A stretch of 64,000 nucleotides of DNA from Myxococcales bacterium (GTDB taxonomy: Bacteria; Myxococcota; B64-G9): the NCBI GenBank assembly GCA_012798435.1, contig JAAZNF010000009.1:54208-118207 (forward strand). Reading direction: 5' to 3'. A model generated the notes under the pieces. The model saw only the letters and a program-made list of their open reading frames with translations. It ran no database searches and was not told the origin of the DNA. Below, piece by piece: positions 43,017-52,368 of this stretch. The position numbers and the translations under genes are program-made. Each line of letters begins with the position of its first letter. The first letter of the stretch is position 1.

Positions 43017-43772
43017 ATGCGCAGCGCAGGCATCGACATCGGCTCGCGGGCGGTGAAGCTGGTGCTGGTCGAGGACGGCCAGGTCGCTGAGCGCGCCGTG
43101 GCGGACACCGGCTCGGACCCGCTGGCGGTGTGCCGACGCTTGCTCGACGGCGTGCGCTGCGATGTCCTGGTGGCCACCGGCTACGGTCGGCACCTCTTTC
43201 GCGAGCACTGGCAACAGGCCGAGGTCATCACCGAGATCAAGGCGGTCGCGCTGGGGGCGGCCGCCTTGATCCCGTACTGTCGCGCCATCATCGACATCGG
43301 TGGCCAGGACAGCAAGGCCGTCGCGCTGGACGCGGCCGGGCGGGTGCAGAAGTTCGCCATGAACGACCGCTGCGCCGCCGGCACGGGGCAGTTCCTGGAG
43401 ATGATGGCCACCGCGCTCTCGTACACTCGCGAGGAGTTCGTGGCCGCGGCGCGCAGGGCGGCGCGGGCGCAGAAGCTCACCAGCCTGTGCTCGGTGTTCG
43501 CCCAGAGCGAGGTGGTGTCGCTCATCGCGCGCGGCGCGCCCCGGGAGGAGGTGGCGCTGGGGATCCACCAGTCGATCGCAAGCCGCGTGGCCGCGCTGGC
43601 CGGCGCGGTGCCGCTGGAGGCGCCGCTGGCCTTCACCGGCGGCTGCGCGCACAACGAGTGCCTGGCCGCGCTGCTCGGCGAGGCGCTTCGTCTTCCCCTG
43701 CAGGTGCCCGATTCGCCGCAGACCGTGGCCGCGCTGGGTTGCGCGCTGCACGCTGCGGTGGCAAGGAGGTAG
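43017..43772 (+). CDS. yjiL: ASKHA-fold ATPase activator of the double-cubane reductase (YjiL/HgdC type)
   Basis: A 251-residue protein of the HgdC/BadF family. It has the ATPase phosphate loops GIDIGSRAVKLVL (5-17) and IIDIGGQDSKAVAL (about 90-103), the cluster-binding cysteines in MNDRCAAGTGQFLEMM (about 115-130) and LCSVFAQSEVVSLI, and FTGGCAHNECL. The dimer holds one [4Fe-4S] cluster between subunits and drives low-potential electrons into its partner at the cost of ATP. It starts 3 bp after the reductase gene, as in the E. coli yjiML pair. Confidence 0.9.
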   Translation: MRSAGIDIGSRAVKLVLVEDGQVAERAVADTGSDPLAVCRRLLDGVRCDVLVATGYGRHLFREHWQQAEVITEIKAVALGAAALIPYCRAIIDIGGQDSKAVALDAAGRVQKFAMNDRCAAGTGQFLEMMATALSYTREEFVAAARRAARAQKLTSLCSVFAQSEVVSLIARGAPREEVALGIHQSIASRVAALAGAVPLEAPLAFTGGCAHNECLAALLGEALRLPLQVPDSPQTVAALGCALHAAVARR

Positions 43773-43776
43773 CCGC

Positions 43777-44856
43777 ATGGCCATCGTCGATCTCTTCGAA
43801 TCCGTAACCGAGTGTGGTTGCGCCGCCAAGGTGCCGGCGCAAGAACTTTCGGGCCTGCTGCGCGGGGTCGAGCTGCCGGCGGACCCGGCGGTGCTGGTCG
43901 GCCCCGACACGCTCGACGACGCGGGGATCTACAAGCTCTCGGAAGAACAATGCCTGGTGCAGACGGTGGACTTCTTTCCGCCGGTGGCGCGCCGGCCGGA
44001 GGACTACGGCCGCATCGCTGCGGCGAACGCCCTCTCCGACGTCTACGCCATGGGCGGCCGGCCGCTCACCGCCCTGGCCATCGTGTGCATGCCCTCGCGG
44101 CTGGTGAAGGACGGCGTGCTGCGCGACATCACTCGCGGCGCCGCCGAGAAACTGCGCGAGGCGGGCTGCACGCTCCTGGGCGGGCACTCGGTGCTCGATC
44201 CGCAGGCCAAGTTCGGCCTGAGCGTGACCGGGCTCATCCACCCCAAGGATGTCCTCAGCAATGCCGCCGCCCGGCCCGGCGACGTGCTGGTCCTCACCAA
44301 GCCGGTCGGTACCGGCGTCACCATCATGGCCGTGCGGGCGCAGCTCGCTTCCGCCGAACAGGAGGCGGCCATGAACCGCTGCATGGCCACCCTCAACGCC
44401 AAGGCCGCGGCGCTGGCCCGCCGCTGCGGCGTCCGCTGCGTCACCGACGTCACCGGCTTCGGCCTGCTGGGGCACGCCATGCAGCTCGCGCGAGCGAGCG
44501 ACGTGGCGCTGGAGATCGGCGCCGAGGGCGTGCCGCTCCTCGACGGCGCGCTGACGTTCGCCGAGGAAGGCTTGCTCTCCGCCGCCGCCTACACCAACCA
44601 GGACTACGTGGCGCCCGAGGTCGTGTACGACGAGGAGGTGCCGCAGCCGCAGAAGGACATCCTGTGCGATCCGCAGACCTCGGGCGGGCTGCTCATCTGT
44701 TGCCCACCCGGCCGGCTGCGCGAGCTGGTTTCGTGGGCCCGCGAGGAGCTGGCAACACCGTGCGGGGTGGTAGGCCGGGTGGTGGCGGCCTCCGGCGGCC
44801 CGCGCTTGCGGGTGCGGCGGCGGGCCTTCTCCCTAGAGGAGGCGAGCGCGTCGTGA
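43777..44856 (+). CDS. selD: Selenide, water dikinase (selenophosphate synthetase)
   Basis: A 359-residue enzyme. The N-terminal catalytic loop TECGCAAKVP gives Cys15 and Lys18, the usual Cys/Sec-x-x-Lys pair, here a plain Cys. Other motifs: GPDTLDDAGIYKL (metal-binding Asp), VDFFPPVARRPEDYGRIAAANALSDVYAMGG and TDVTGFGLLGHAMQ. It makes selenophosphate from selenide and ATP for selenocysteine, selenouridine or the labile Mo-enzyme selenium. The stop overlaps the next start (GTGA at 44853-44856), linking it to a cysteine desulfurase. Its presence supports a working selenium pathway and thus the upstream SECIS call. Confidence 0.96.
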   Translation: MAIVDLFESVTECGCAAKVPAQELSGLLRGVELPADPAVLVGPDTLDDAGIYKLSEEQCLVQTVDFFPPVARRPEDYGRIAAANALSDVYAMGGRPLTALAIVCMPSRLVKDGVLRDITRGAAEKLREAGCTLLGGHSVLDPQAKFGLSVTGLIHPKDVLSNAAARPGDVLVLTKPVGTGVTIMAVRAQLASAEQEAAMNRCMATLNAKAAALARRCGVRCVTDVTGFGLLGHAMQLARASDVALEIGAEGVPLLDGALTFAEEGLLSAAAYTNQDYVAPEVVYDEEVPQPQKDILCDPQTSGGLLICCPPGRLRELVSWAREELATPCGVVGRVVAASGGPRLRVRRRAFSLEEASAS

Positions 44857-46007
44857 TCTACTTCGACAACGCCGCCACCTCGTGGCCCAAGCCGGACGCC
44901 GTGCCTGAAGCCATGGCGCGCTTCTTGCGCGAGTGCGGCGCCAACCCGGGCCGCTCGGGTCACGCGCTCTCCATCCAGGCGGGGCGGGTCGTGTACGAGG
45001 CGCGGGAACGGGTGGCGCGCCTTCTCGGGCTTGACGACCCGCTTTCGGTGGCCTTCACCAAGAACGCCACCGAGGCGCTCAACGTCGCGCTCCTGGGGTT
45101 GCTCGCGCCCGGTGACCACGTCATCACCAGCGTCATGGAGCACAACTCGGTGCTGCGCCCCCTGCGTCACCTGGAAGAAAGGGGCGTGGGGGTCACCCGG
45201 CTGCCTTGCCCCGAGGGCGCGCTCGACCCCGCCGCGGTGGCCCGCGCCATCACGCCCGGCACCCGGCTGGTGGTGCTGGGCCACGCCTCCAACGTCACCG
45301 GCGCGCTGGCGCCCATCGGGGAGGTCGGCGAGCTTGCCCGCGCGCGAGGAATCCTCTTCTGCGTCGACGCGGCCCAGAGCGCGGGCTGCCTCCCCATCGA
45401 CATGGGGGCGATGAACATCGACCTCGTGGCCTTCACCGGCCACAAGGCGCTCTATGGGCCGCAGGGGACCGGCGGGTTGTGCCTCGGCGAGCGCGCGCGA
45501 GGAAAGCTGCGGCCGTTGCTACGCGGTGGCACGGGGAGCGCCTCGGACTCCGACACGCAGCCGGACTTTCTGCCCGACGCCCTCGAGGCCGGGACGCTGA
45601 ACGCGGTGGGCATCGCCGGGCTGGCGGCGGGGCTCGCCTTCGTCGAGGAGCGGACGGTGGAGGCCATCCGGCGGCACGAGCTGGCGCTCACCGAGCGGCT
45701 GCTCGAGGGGTTGCGCTCGATCCCCGGGGCGCGCATCCTGGGTCCGGGCGCCGCTGCCCGGCGGGTCGCGGTGGTGTCGTTCAACCTCGAAGGCCAGAGC
45801 TGCTCCGAGGTGGCCACCGCGCTCGAGGAGCGCGCCGGGATCTACTGCCGCGCCGGGTTGCACTGCGCCCCGCTGGCGCACCGGCAGCTCGGCACCTTTC
45901 CCGAGGGGGCGGTGCGCTTCAGCCTGGGAGCCTTCAATACCGCGTCGCAGATCGACGCCGCGCTCGAGGTGGTACGCGAGCTTTCGGTGTCAGCGAAAGG
46001 AGCATGA
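44853..46007 (+). CDS. Cysteine desulfurase-like / selenocysteine lyase-family aminotransferase
   Basis: A 384-residue PLP enzyme of the SufS/CsdA/NifS family starting at the GTG overlapping the selD stop. YFDNAATSWPKP is the usual opening (about 3-14), FTKNATEALNVALLG and VMEHNSVLRPL follow, the PLP lysine lies in FTGHKALYGPQGTGGL (about 196-210), and RAGLHCAPLAHRQLG (about 325-340) carries the mobile catalytic Cys. It removes S or Se from (seleno)cysteine. Its place between selD and yedF suggests it delivers selenium for SelD; this branch is often found with orphan selD genes. Confidence 0.9.
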   Translation: MIYFDNAATSWPKPDAVPEAMARFLRECGANPGRSGHALSIQAGRVVYEARERVARLLGLDDPLSVAFTKNATEALNVALLGLLAPGDHVITSVMEHNSVLRPLRHLEERGVGVTRLPCPEGALDPAAVARAITPGTRLVVLGHASNVTGALAPIGEVGELARARGILFCVDAAQSAGCLPIDMGAMNIDLVAFTGHKALYGPQGTGGLCLGERARGKLRPLLRGGTGSASDSDTQPDFLPDALEAGTLNAVGIAGLAAGLAFVEERTVEAIRRHELALTERLLEGLRSIPGARILGPGAAARRVAVVSFNLEGQSCSEVATALEERAGIYCRAGLHCAPLAHRQLGTFPEGAVRFSLGAFNTASQIDAALEVVRELSVSAKGA

Positions 46008-46009
46008 AC

Positions 46010-46618
46010 ATGAAACAGACCGTGGACGCGCGCGGGCTGCTGTGCCCGCAACCGGTGGTGTTGACGCTCAAGGCGCTCGTCTCGGCCGACGAGGTGGTCA
46101 CCATCGTCGACAACCAGACCGCCGTCGAGAACGTGACGCGCCTGGCCCGCTCGAAGGGGTGCGCCATCGCTATCGACAAGAAGGCGGACGGCATCTACCT
46201 CACCATCCACAAGGGAGACGCGCCCGTGGAGATGACGCAGGCGGATGCCGCGGTGACCTGCCCGAGCGGCGAACCGGCCGCGGGGCCGCTGGTGCTGTTC
46301 GTTCCGTCGGATTGCTTCGGCCGCGGGCCCGAGGAACTCGGCGAGCGGCTCATGGGCGCGTTCTTCCATACCCTGCGGGACGTCGAGCCGAAGCCGGCCA
46401 CCATCGTCTTCATGAACACGGGCGTCAAGCTGGTGGTGGAGGGCTCGCGCGCGCTCGAGGACATCCGCGCCCTGGCCGATTCGGGCATCGAGGTGCTGGC
46501 CTGCGGCACCTGCCTGGGGTATTTCAAGCTGATGGAGAAGCTTTCGGTGGGCCGGGTGTCGAACATGTTCGACATCGCCAGCATCCTTCTCAAGGCGGGC
46601 AAGATTGTCGAGCTGTGA
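46010..46618 (+). CDS. yedF: YedF-type sulfurtransferase-like selenium-metabolism protein
   Basis: A 202-residue protein starting at the ATG at 46010, 7 bp from GGAG; an ATG at 46004 is also possible. Residues 1-70 are a TusA domain with VDARGLLCPQPVVLTLKAL, including the CPxP motif that carries persulfide or perselenide. Residues about 95-200 are a DsrE-like domain (LVLFVPSDCFGRGPEELGE, VFMNTGVKLVVEGS, VLACGTCLGYF). This fusion is the selenium-metabolism YedF family and partners selD in many genomes. It probably passes activated Se or S among the neighbouring proteins. Confidence 0.9.
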   Translation: MKQTVDARGLLCPQPVVLTLKALVSADEVVTIVDNQTAVENVTRLARSKGCAIAIDKKADGIYLTIHKGDAPVEMTQADAAVTCPSGEPAAGPLVLFVPSDCFGRGPEELGERLMGAFFHTLRDVEPKPATIVFMNTGVKLVVEGSRALEDIRALADSGIEVLACGTCLGYFKLMEKLSVGRVSNMFDIASILLKAGKIVEL

Positions 46619-46844
46619 TGCCGAGACCCCGTACGGCGTGGTGCTGTTCCGCTCGGTGCAGGCCGCCCTGGCGGCGGAGAAGATCCTGGCCGGCGAAAAG
46701 ATCGCGCACAAGCTGATCGCGGTGCCGCGCCACATCAGCTCGAACTGCGGCTTCTGCCTGCGCATCCAGTGGGCCGACCGCGAGGCGGTGGAGCGGCTGC
46801 TGCCGGCCGAGAAGCTCGGCGTCGAGGGGATCGTGCCGCTCTGA
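46605..46844 (+). CDS. DUF3343 putative Se/S carrier-like protein
   Basis: A 79-residue protein that overlaps the end of yedF by 14 bp. The best start is TTG at 46605; the ATG at 46618 is in another frame. YGVVLFRSVQAALAAEKILA, KLIAVPRHISSNCGFCLRI (with a Cys pair around residues 48-51) and VEGIVPL match DUF3343, a small family that follows yedF, SelD and YjiML genes and is thought to carry sulfur or selenium. The weak ribosome site and overlap suggest translational coupling. It ends the selenium cassette, converging on the thiolases. Confidence 0.82.
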   Translation: MSSCDAETPYGVVLFRSVQAALAAEKILAGEKIAHKLIAVPRHISSNCGFCLRIQWADREAVERLLPAEKLGVEGIVPL

Positions 46845-46861
46845 TGCGGCTGTCCGGCGTC

Positions 46862-48043
46862 TCAGCGCTCGACGGCGAGCGCCGCGCCCTGGCCGCCGCC
46901 GATGCACAGGGTGGCCAGACCCTTCTTGGCGGAGCGCTTCTGCATCTCGTGGAGCAAGGTGACCAGGATGCGCGCCCCGGAGGCGCCGATGGGGTGGCCG
47001 AGCGCGATGGCGCCGCCGTTGACGTTGGTTTTTTGCGGATCGAGCTCGAGCTCGCGCATGACCGCCAGGCACTGCGCGGCGAAGGCCTCGTTGGCCTCCA
47101 CCAGGTCGAGGTCGGCCACCCGCCAGCCGGCGCGCTCCAGCGCCAGGCGCGAGGCGGGGATGGGCCCGGTGCCCATGAAGGCCGGATCGACCCCGGCGCA
47201 GGCATAGCTTACGATCCGCGCCAACGGGGCGACTCCCAGCTCGCGGGCGGTGTCCTCGCGCGCCAGCACGAAGGCCGCCGCCGCATCGTTGATGCCCGAG
47301 GCGTTGCCGGCGGTCACCGTGCCGCCGTCCTTCTTGAAGGCGGGCTTGAGCGCGGCCAGCTTCTCCATGGTGGTGTCGCGCGGGTGCTCGTCGGTGTCGC
47401 ACAGCTTGGGCTCGCCCTTCTTCTGCGGGACCGGGACGGCCACGATCTCGTCCTGGAACCTCCCCGCGTGGATGGCGGCGCGGGCGCGCTTCTGGCTCTC
47501 CAGGCCGAAAGCGTCCTGCTGCTCGCGAGAGAGCTTGTACTTCTCGGCCACGTTCTCGGCGGTGATGCCCATGTGGTAGCCGTAGAAGTGGTCCCACAGC
47601 CCGTCGTGGATCATGAGATCGAGCGCCTCGGTGGCGCCCATGCGCGCGCCCCAGCGGGCGTTCATGAGGCCGTACGGTGCCTGGCTCATGTTCTCGGTGC
47701 CGCCGGCCACCACCAGGCGGGCGTCGCCGGACTTGAGCGCCTGGGCCGCCAGCATGACGGCCCGTAGACCCGAGCCGCACACCATGTTCACGGTGACGCC
47801 GGTCTTCTCCTTGGGGATGCCGGCGTGGATCTGGACCTGGCGGGCGATGTTCTGGCCCACGCCGGCCTGGAGCACGCAGCCCAGGATCACCTCGTCGATG
47901 CGGGCCGGGTCGACATGGGCGCGGGCCATGGCCTCGCGCACGGCGATCTCGCCGAGCTTCACCGCCGGGACGTCCTTGAACATCCCCCCGAAGCTCCCCA
48001 CCGCGGTGCGCACCGCCGACAGGATGACGATGTCGTTCTTCAT
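46862..48043 (-). CDS. Acetyl-CoA acetyltransferase (thiolase) A
   Basis: A 393-residue thiolase of biosynthetic length. The nucleophilic Cys is in [13 protein letters not shown] (about residue 89), [20 protein letters not shown] carries the His of the catalytic triad (about 349), and [14 protein letters not shown] the final Cys. It condenses two acetyl-CoA or cleaves acetoacetyl-CoA. It lies 12 bp downstream of a second thiolase on the same strand, so the two are co-transcribed; no dehydrogenase of the same pathway is adjacent. Confidence 0.93.
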   Translation of the reverse strand: MKNDIVILSAVRTAVGSFGGMFKDVPAVKLGEIAVREAMARAHVDPARIDEVILGCVLQAGVGQNIARQVQIHAGIPKEKTGVTVNMVCGSGLRAVMLAAQALKSGDARLVVAGGTENMSQAPYGLMNARWGARMGATEALDLMIHDGLWDHFYGYHMGITAENVAEKYKLSREQQDAFGLESQKRARAAIHAGRFQDEIVAVPVPQKKGEPKLCDTDEHPRDTTMEKLAALKPAFKKDGGTVTAGNASGINDAAAAFVLAREDTARELGVAPLARIVSYACAGVDPAFMGTGPIPASRLALERAGWRVADLDLVEANEAFAAQCLAVMRELELDPQKTNVNGGAIALGHPIGASGARILVTLLHEMQKRSAKKGLATLCIGGGQGAALAVER

Positions 48044-48055
48044 GGTCGGTTCCTT

Positions 48056-49234
48056 TCAGGGACGCTCGACGATCAGGCTCACCGCCTCGCCACCGCCGAG
48101 GCACAGCGAAGCCATGCCGCGCCGCAGCTTGCGCTGGGCCAGCGCGTGGAGCAGCGTGACCAGCACCCGGCAGCCGCTGGCCCCGATGGGGTGGCCCAGC
48201 GACACCGCGCCGCCGTGGACGTTGAGCCTTTCTTCGGGGATGTGCAGGGTGCGCATGACCGCCACGGTGGACACCGAGAAGGCCTCGTTCACCTCGTGCA
48301 GATCGATGTCCTCGACCTTGAGACCGGCCTTGGCGAGAACCTTGGGGATGGACAGGATGGGAGTGACCAGCACGTCCAGCGGCTCCTGGGCCGCGGCACC
48401 CTGGGCCACCACGCGGGCCAGCACCGTGGCGCCGGCGGCGCGCGCCCGCTCGGGGGTGGTCACCACCACTGCCGCCGCGCCGTCCGAGATCTTGGAGCTG
48501 TTGCCGGCGGTCACCACCCCGTCCTTCTTGAACGCCGGCCGCAGGCTCGCGAGCGCCTCCAGGCTGGTCTCGCGCGGCACCTCGTCCTTGGCGAAAGATT
48601 CGACCTTGCCCTTGCCGGCCTGCACCGGCACCGGCACGATCTCGTCGGCGAAACGTCCCTCGCGCTGGGCGAGGAGCGCCCGGTCGTAGCTCTGCTTGGC
48701 GAAACGGTCCATCTCCTGGCGGCTCACCGAGAACTTCTTCGCGATCAGCTCGGCGGTGTTGCCCATGTGGAAGTTGTTGTTCACGTCCCACAGCCCGTCG
48801 TACACCATGCCGTCGAGGATCTCGGTGTTGCCCATGCGGGCGCCAGCGCGCATCTTGGGGACCAGGAAGGGCGCCAGGTTCATGTTCTCCATGCCGCCGG
48901 CCACCACCACCTCGGCGTCGCCGCACTGCACCGCGTGGGCGGCCAGCATGACCGCCTTCAACCCCGAACCGCACACCTTGTTGATGGTGAGGCACTCGAT
49001 CTTCAGGGGGAGCTTCCCCCATAGCACCGCCTGACGGGCGGGGTTCTGCCCCATGCCGTGCGGCAGCACGCAGCCCATGATGACCTCGTCCACCTGCTCC
49101 TCGGCGAACTTCGAGCGCCGGATGGCCTCGCGGATGACGATGGCCCCGAGCTCCTTGGCCGGCACGCTCTTGAGGGCGCCACCGAAGTCCCCGATGGCCG
49201 TACGACAGGCCGCGACGATGACCGCTTCGCGCAT
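48056..49234 (-). CDS. Acetyl-CoA acetyltransferase (thiolase) B
   Basis: A 392-residue thiolase: catalytic Cys in KVCGSGLKAVMLAAH (about 88), [21 protein letters not shown] with the His, and LCLGGGEAVSLIVERP with the second Cys. It is clearly homologous but not identical to the thiolase that follows; the pair probably differ in acyl-chain preference. It heads the two-gene unit with a good ribosome site (GGAGGAACGC). Confidence 0.93.
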   Translation of the reverse strand: MREAVIVAACRTAIGDFGGALKSVPAKELGAIVIREAIRRSKFAEEQVDEVIMGCVLPHGMGQNPARQAVLWGKLPLKIECLTINKVCGSGLKAVMLAAHAVQCGDAEVVVAGGMENMNLAPFLVPKMRAGARMGNTEILDGMVYDGLWDVNNNFHMGNTAELIAKKFSVSRQEMDRFAKQSYDRALLAQREGRFADEIVPVPVQAGKGKVESFAKDEVPRETSLEALASLRPAFKKDGVVTAGNSSKISDGAAAVVVTTPERARAAGATVLARVVAQGAAAQEPLDVLVTPILSIPKVLAKAGLKVEDIDLHEVNEAFSVSTVAVMRTLHIPEERLNVHGGAVSLGHPIGASGCRVLVTLLHALAQRKLRRGMASLCLGGGEAVSLIVERP

Positions 49235-49444
49235 GCGTTCCTCCTCCGAAGATGGGAAAACGGCGCGAAGGTAGCAGAGGCTTCGGCATTGTGCAACTAG
49301 AACAGGAGGATTACCTCCAGGGGACGGCGTCCCCCGGGAGCCCCACGGTGCGAGCGACCGAGCGGAGCATCGGGCCGCCGAGCCGCTAGCGCGAACGCGG
49401 CCCGCCGCAGTCCGAAAATCCTGAGGCGGTGGGTGAAGACGGCT

Positions 49445-49888
49445 TCATTTTCTCCGAACGGGGTACTCGACGGTCACCACGGTGTGCAGGCCGCCGCGCG
49501 GGCGGTAGTCGAGGCGCACCTGCATGCGCCGGGGGCGCACCGCGGCGACGAGGTCCTTGAGGATGCGCGCCGCGGCGTGTTCCTGCACGATGCCCACCTG
49601 GCGAAAGCTGAGCAGGTAGAACTTGAGCGACTTGAGCTCGAGGAGCTTTTCGCGCGGCACGTAGCGTACGGCGAGCGAACCCTGGTCTGGCAGCCCCGTC
49701 CACGGGCACAAGGCGGAGAACTCCTCGCTGTCGATGCTCACCTCGGCGGGTTGGCCGCGGTACCAGTAGGGGATGGCCAGCAGCACGTCGGCGCGGATCT
49801 CGCGCTCGCTCTTGCGATCGATTTTGACCTTGGCGTCGAGCGCGCGGTAGCGGCGCGAGAGATTTTCCTTGGGGTTCCTGGCTTTCAT
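49445..49888 (-). CDS. queF: NADPH-dependent 7-cyano-7-deazaguanine reductase (preQ1 synthase)
   Basis: A 147-residue QueF of the short, unimodular YkvM type. FSALCPWTGLPDQGSLAVRY (about 57-76) contains the nucleophilic Cys and the Asp partner, and ELKSLKFYLLSFRQVGI (about 87-103) the QueF signature. It reduces preQ0 to preQ1 in queuosine synthesis. It is alone in this window without other que genes. A 210-bp gap separates it from the thiolases, with no gene seen and one copy of a short GC-rich motif. Confidence 0.93.
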   Translation of the reverse strand: MKARNPKENLSRRYRALDAKVKIDRKSEREIRADVLLAIPYWYRGQPAEVSIDSEEFSALCPWTGLPDQGSLAVRYVPREKLLELKSLKFYLLSFRQVGIVQEHAAARILKDLVAAVRPRRMQVRLDYRPRGGLHTVVTVEYPVRRK

Positions 49889-50010
49889 CAGCGTTCCTCA
49901 CTGGTTGCGGGAATGGCTGATCTCGATGATACACGTCCGACGGCGTTCGACCAACTGATTCTTGCCCCCCCCCTTGACCGGGTCTGGGCTCGATATATGA
50001 TGGACCGGCC

Positions 50011-52128
50011 GTGGCAGGCGAGACGAAACTTTTCGGAAAATACCGCCTGGCGAAACGCATTGGCGTCGGCGGGATGGCCGAGGTGTGGCTGGCCACCGCC
50101 GCCGGTCCGGGCGGCATCACCCGCCCGGTGGCCATCAAGCGCATCCTGCCCCACCTGGCCGAGGACCGGGAGTTCCTGAGCATGTTCTTCGACGAGGCGC
50201 GCTTGCTGGCGCGCCTCAACCATCCCAACATCGTGCAGATCTACGAAATGGGGAAGACCGAGGGCGGCTACGCGCTGGTGATGGAGTTCGTCCACGGCGC
50301 CAGCATGGAAAAATTGCTCCGGGTGTGCGCCCGCCAGGGCCGCAAGCTGCCCATCGAGTACGCGGTAAAGATCGTGAGCTACGTGTGCGAGGGCCTGGAG
50401 TACGCCCACAACTTCTCCGCGCCCGACGGCCGCTCGCTCGGCCTGGTGCACCGCGACCTCAGCCCGGGCAACATCATGATCAGCTTCGACGGGGTGGTGA
50501 AGATCCTGGACTTCGGGGTGGCCAAGGCCGCCGGCAACCTCACCAAGACGCGGCCGTCGTTCCTCAAGGGCAAGGCCGCCTATATGGCCCCGGAGCAGAT
50601 CTCGCAGGCCGAGGACTTGGACCGGCGAGTGGACGTGTTCTCGCTGGGGGTGTCGCTCTTTGAGTTCGTGACCGGCAAGCGGCCCTTCGAGGGTGCCACC
50701 GAGCTCCAGATCATGATGAGTATCACCCAGAAGCCCGCGCCCGACGCGACCGCCGTCGATCCCGAGGTGCCGCGTGAGCTTTCGGACATCCTCCATCGCG
50801 CCCTGGCCAAGAAGCGCGAGGAGCGCTACGGCTCCGCGCGAGAGATGCGGGCCGATCTGGAAACGTTCTTGTTCAACCGGCGCATGCTGGTGGATCAGGT
50901 GACGCTGGCCGGTTTCCTGCGCGAGCTGGCGCGCACCCGGACCACTGGGTCGATTCCCGCGCCCTCGGCCGGGCCGATCCCGACCCCGTCGGCCGTCCCG
51001 GTCGCACCCGCGGCGGCGAAGACCCCGGCGTCGGGGGTGCCGGTCGCGCCTGTGGTGGCACCAGCGCCAGCCAGGTCCCCGACCCCGGCTGCCGTGACGC
51101 CCGCTCCGCCGGTGAAATCTCCGCCGGTGACGAACGCTCCGACTGGGTCTCCGGCAGAGCCGGGGGGAGTCTTCGCCTCGGCTGCCGCTCCCGCGGCCCC
51201 GGCCGCCGCGCCCGAGCCGCCGCGGCCGGTGGCCTTCGGGTTGGGCACCATGCCTGGAGAGGATGAAAAACTTAGAGCGCGGCGGTTTTCGCCTTTGCTC
51301 ATCGTGGTGATCCTTTTCGTGCTCGGTGGGGCGAGCGCGGTGGTGTATTTCGGGATCCGCTCGGGCGGGTCTTCCCGGTCCGTCTCGCCCGAGCCGCCGG
51401 CGACCTCGGATGCGGCACCGGCCGCTGCTGAACCCAGGATGGCGGTCTATGAGGAACTGGCGCCTTCGCCGGACGCGGGAGCGGTGGAGACGCCCGACGC
51501 CGCGGCGAGCGCCGAGGCGGTCCCGCCCGCGCCGGCCGTGAAACCGGCACCGCCCCCACCGGCGTTGGCGGCCGCGGGACGGCCTCCGGCGAAGAGACCG
51601 GCCGTGCCGCGGGAGATTCCGGCGCCCGTGCCGTCGCCTGCGAAGACAGGGCAACCCACCAAGGAAGACGACGTGCTCGTGGAGTCTCCACGAGATCCCA
51701 TGGATAGCGCGCCTACGGCTACAGAGGTCGTGCCTCCGCCGGTGCCACCTCCACCCCCTCCTATCGCCCCCACCCCCTCGCCCCCGGAGCCGGCTCCGGC
51801 CAGCGCAGCACCGGTACCCGCACCCACGCCGACGGCCGCGCCGACGTACCAGCCACCAGAAGTCGTGCGCAAGCGGAGGATCGCCGGTGCCGAGCCGGAG
51901 TACCCGCCGATAGCGCGGCAGACCCGGCGCGAGGCGACGCTCATGGTCAAGATCCGGATCTCGGCACAGGGCGAGGTGGCCGAGATCCGTTTTCTTCGGA
52001 CCGACCCTTTGTTTGAGGACACCGTCCGCGAGGCGATCAAGGCCTGGCGTTTCTCTCCGACCACCATCAACGGGCGGCCGATCGAGACGTACACCGTTTA
52101 CAAGTTCATCTTCTCCCTGGCGCCGTGA
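50011..52128 (+). CDS. Ser/Thr protein kinase fused to a TonB C-terminal domain
   Basis: A 705-residue protein from the GTG at 50011. Residues about 10-290 are a complete Hanks-type kinase: Gly-rich loop RIGVGGMAEVW, Lys43 in VAIKRI, HRDLSPGN catalytic loop (about 148) and DFG (about 169), then APE in MAPEQ. A long Pro/Ala linker, one membrane helix (LLIVVILFVLGGASAVVYFG, about 430-449) and a second Pro/Ala/Thr linker follow. Residues about 622-705 are a TonB/TolA-type C-terminal domain (AEPEYPPIARQTRREATLMV, AIKAWRFSPTTINGRPIE). The kinase would be cytoplasmic and the TonB end periplasmic, so it could couple phosphorylation to outer-membrane contact. TonB-tailed kinases are known mainly in Myxococcota. 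Confidence 0.92.
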   Translation: MAGETKLFGKYRLAKRIGVGGMAEVWLATAAGPGGITRPVAIKRILPHLAEDREFLSMFFDEARLLARLNHPNIVQIYEMGKTEGGYALVMEFVHGASMEKLLRVCARQGRKLPIEYAVKIVSYVCEGLEYAHNFSAPDGRSLGLVHRDLSPGNIMISFDGVVKILDFGVAKAAGNLTKTRPSFLKGKAAYMAPEQISQAEDLDRRVDVFSLGVSLFEFVTGKRPFEGATELQIMMSITQKPAPDATAVDPEVPRELSDILHRALAKKREERYGSAREMRADLETFLFNRRMLVDQVTLAGFLRELARTRTTGSIPAPSAGPIPTPSAVPVAPAAAKTPASGVPVAPVVAPAPARSPTPAAVTPAPPVKSPPVTNAPTGSPAEPGGVFASAAAPAAPAAAPEPPRPVAFGLGTMPGEDEKLRARRFSPLLIVVILFVLGGASAVVYFGIRSGGSSRSVSPEPPATSDAAPAAAEPRMAVYEELAPSPDAGAVETPDAAASAEAVPPAPAVKPAPPPPALAAAGRPPAKRPAVPREIPAPVPSPAKTGQPTKEDDVLVESPRDPMDSAPTATEVVPPPVPPPPPPIAPTPSPPEPAPASAAPVPAPTPTAAPTYQPPEVVRKRRIAGAEPEYPPIARQTRREATLMVKIRISAQGEVAEIRFLRTDPLFEDTVREAIKAWRFSPTTINGRPIETYTVYKFIFSLAP

Positions 52129-52173
52129 TGGCGCACGCCGGTCGGCCGGCTTGCGGAGGCGGCTGGGGCGGCT

Positions 52174-52310
52174 GGGGCCTGTCCCCTTGTTTTTTATTAT
52201 ATATCATGGTGTTACAGCGGAACTACGCTGTTCGCGTGCCCGGATGGGATGGAATTAAATAATGCCAATATAATCAATATGTTGCAATGATAATCACGGG
52301 GCCTGTCCCC
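52174..52310 (-). repeat. Two inverted dispersed-repeat copies flanking an AT-rich patch
   Basis: GGGGCCTGTCCCC occurs at 52174-52186 and 52298-52310, either side of an AT-rich stretch of about 110 bp. The second copy sits immediately before a TTG (52318) that could otherwise be taken as the MMPL start. No gene is supported in the gap. Confidence 0.85.
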
Positions 52311-52368
52311 AGGGGGCTTGAAGAGCTCGAACGAAAACCCGTCGAAATTGCAAGGAATCCTTGACACC

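Noticed and set aside
43777..44856. SelD as a selenoprotein
   Set aside because: The catalytic position is a Cys codon (C15), and no in-frame TGA or SECIS is present.
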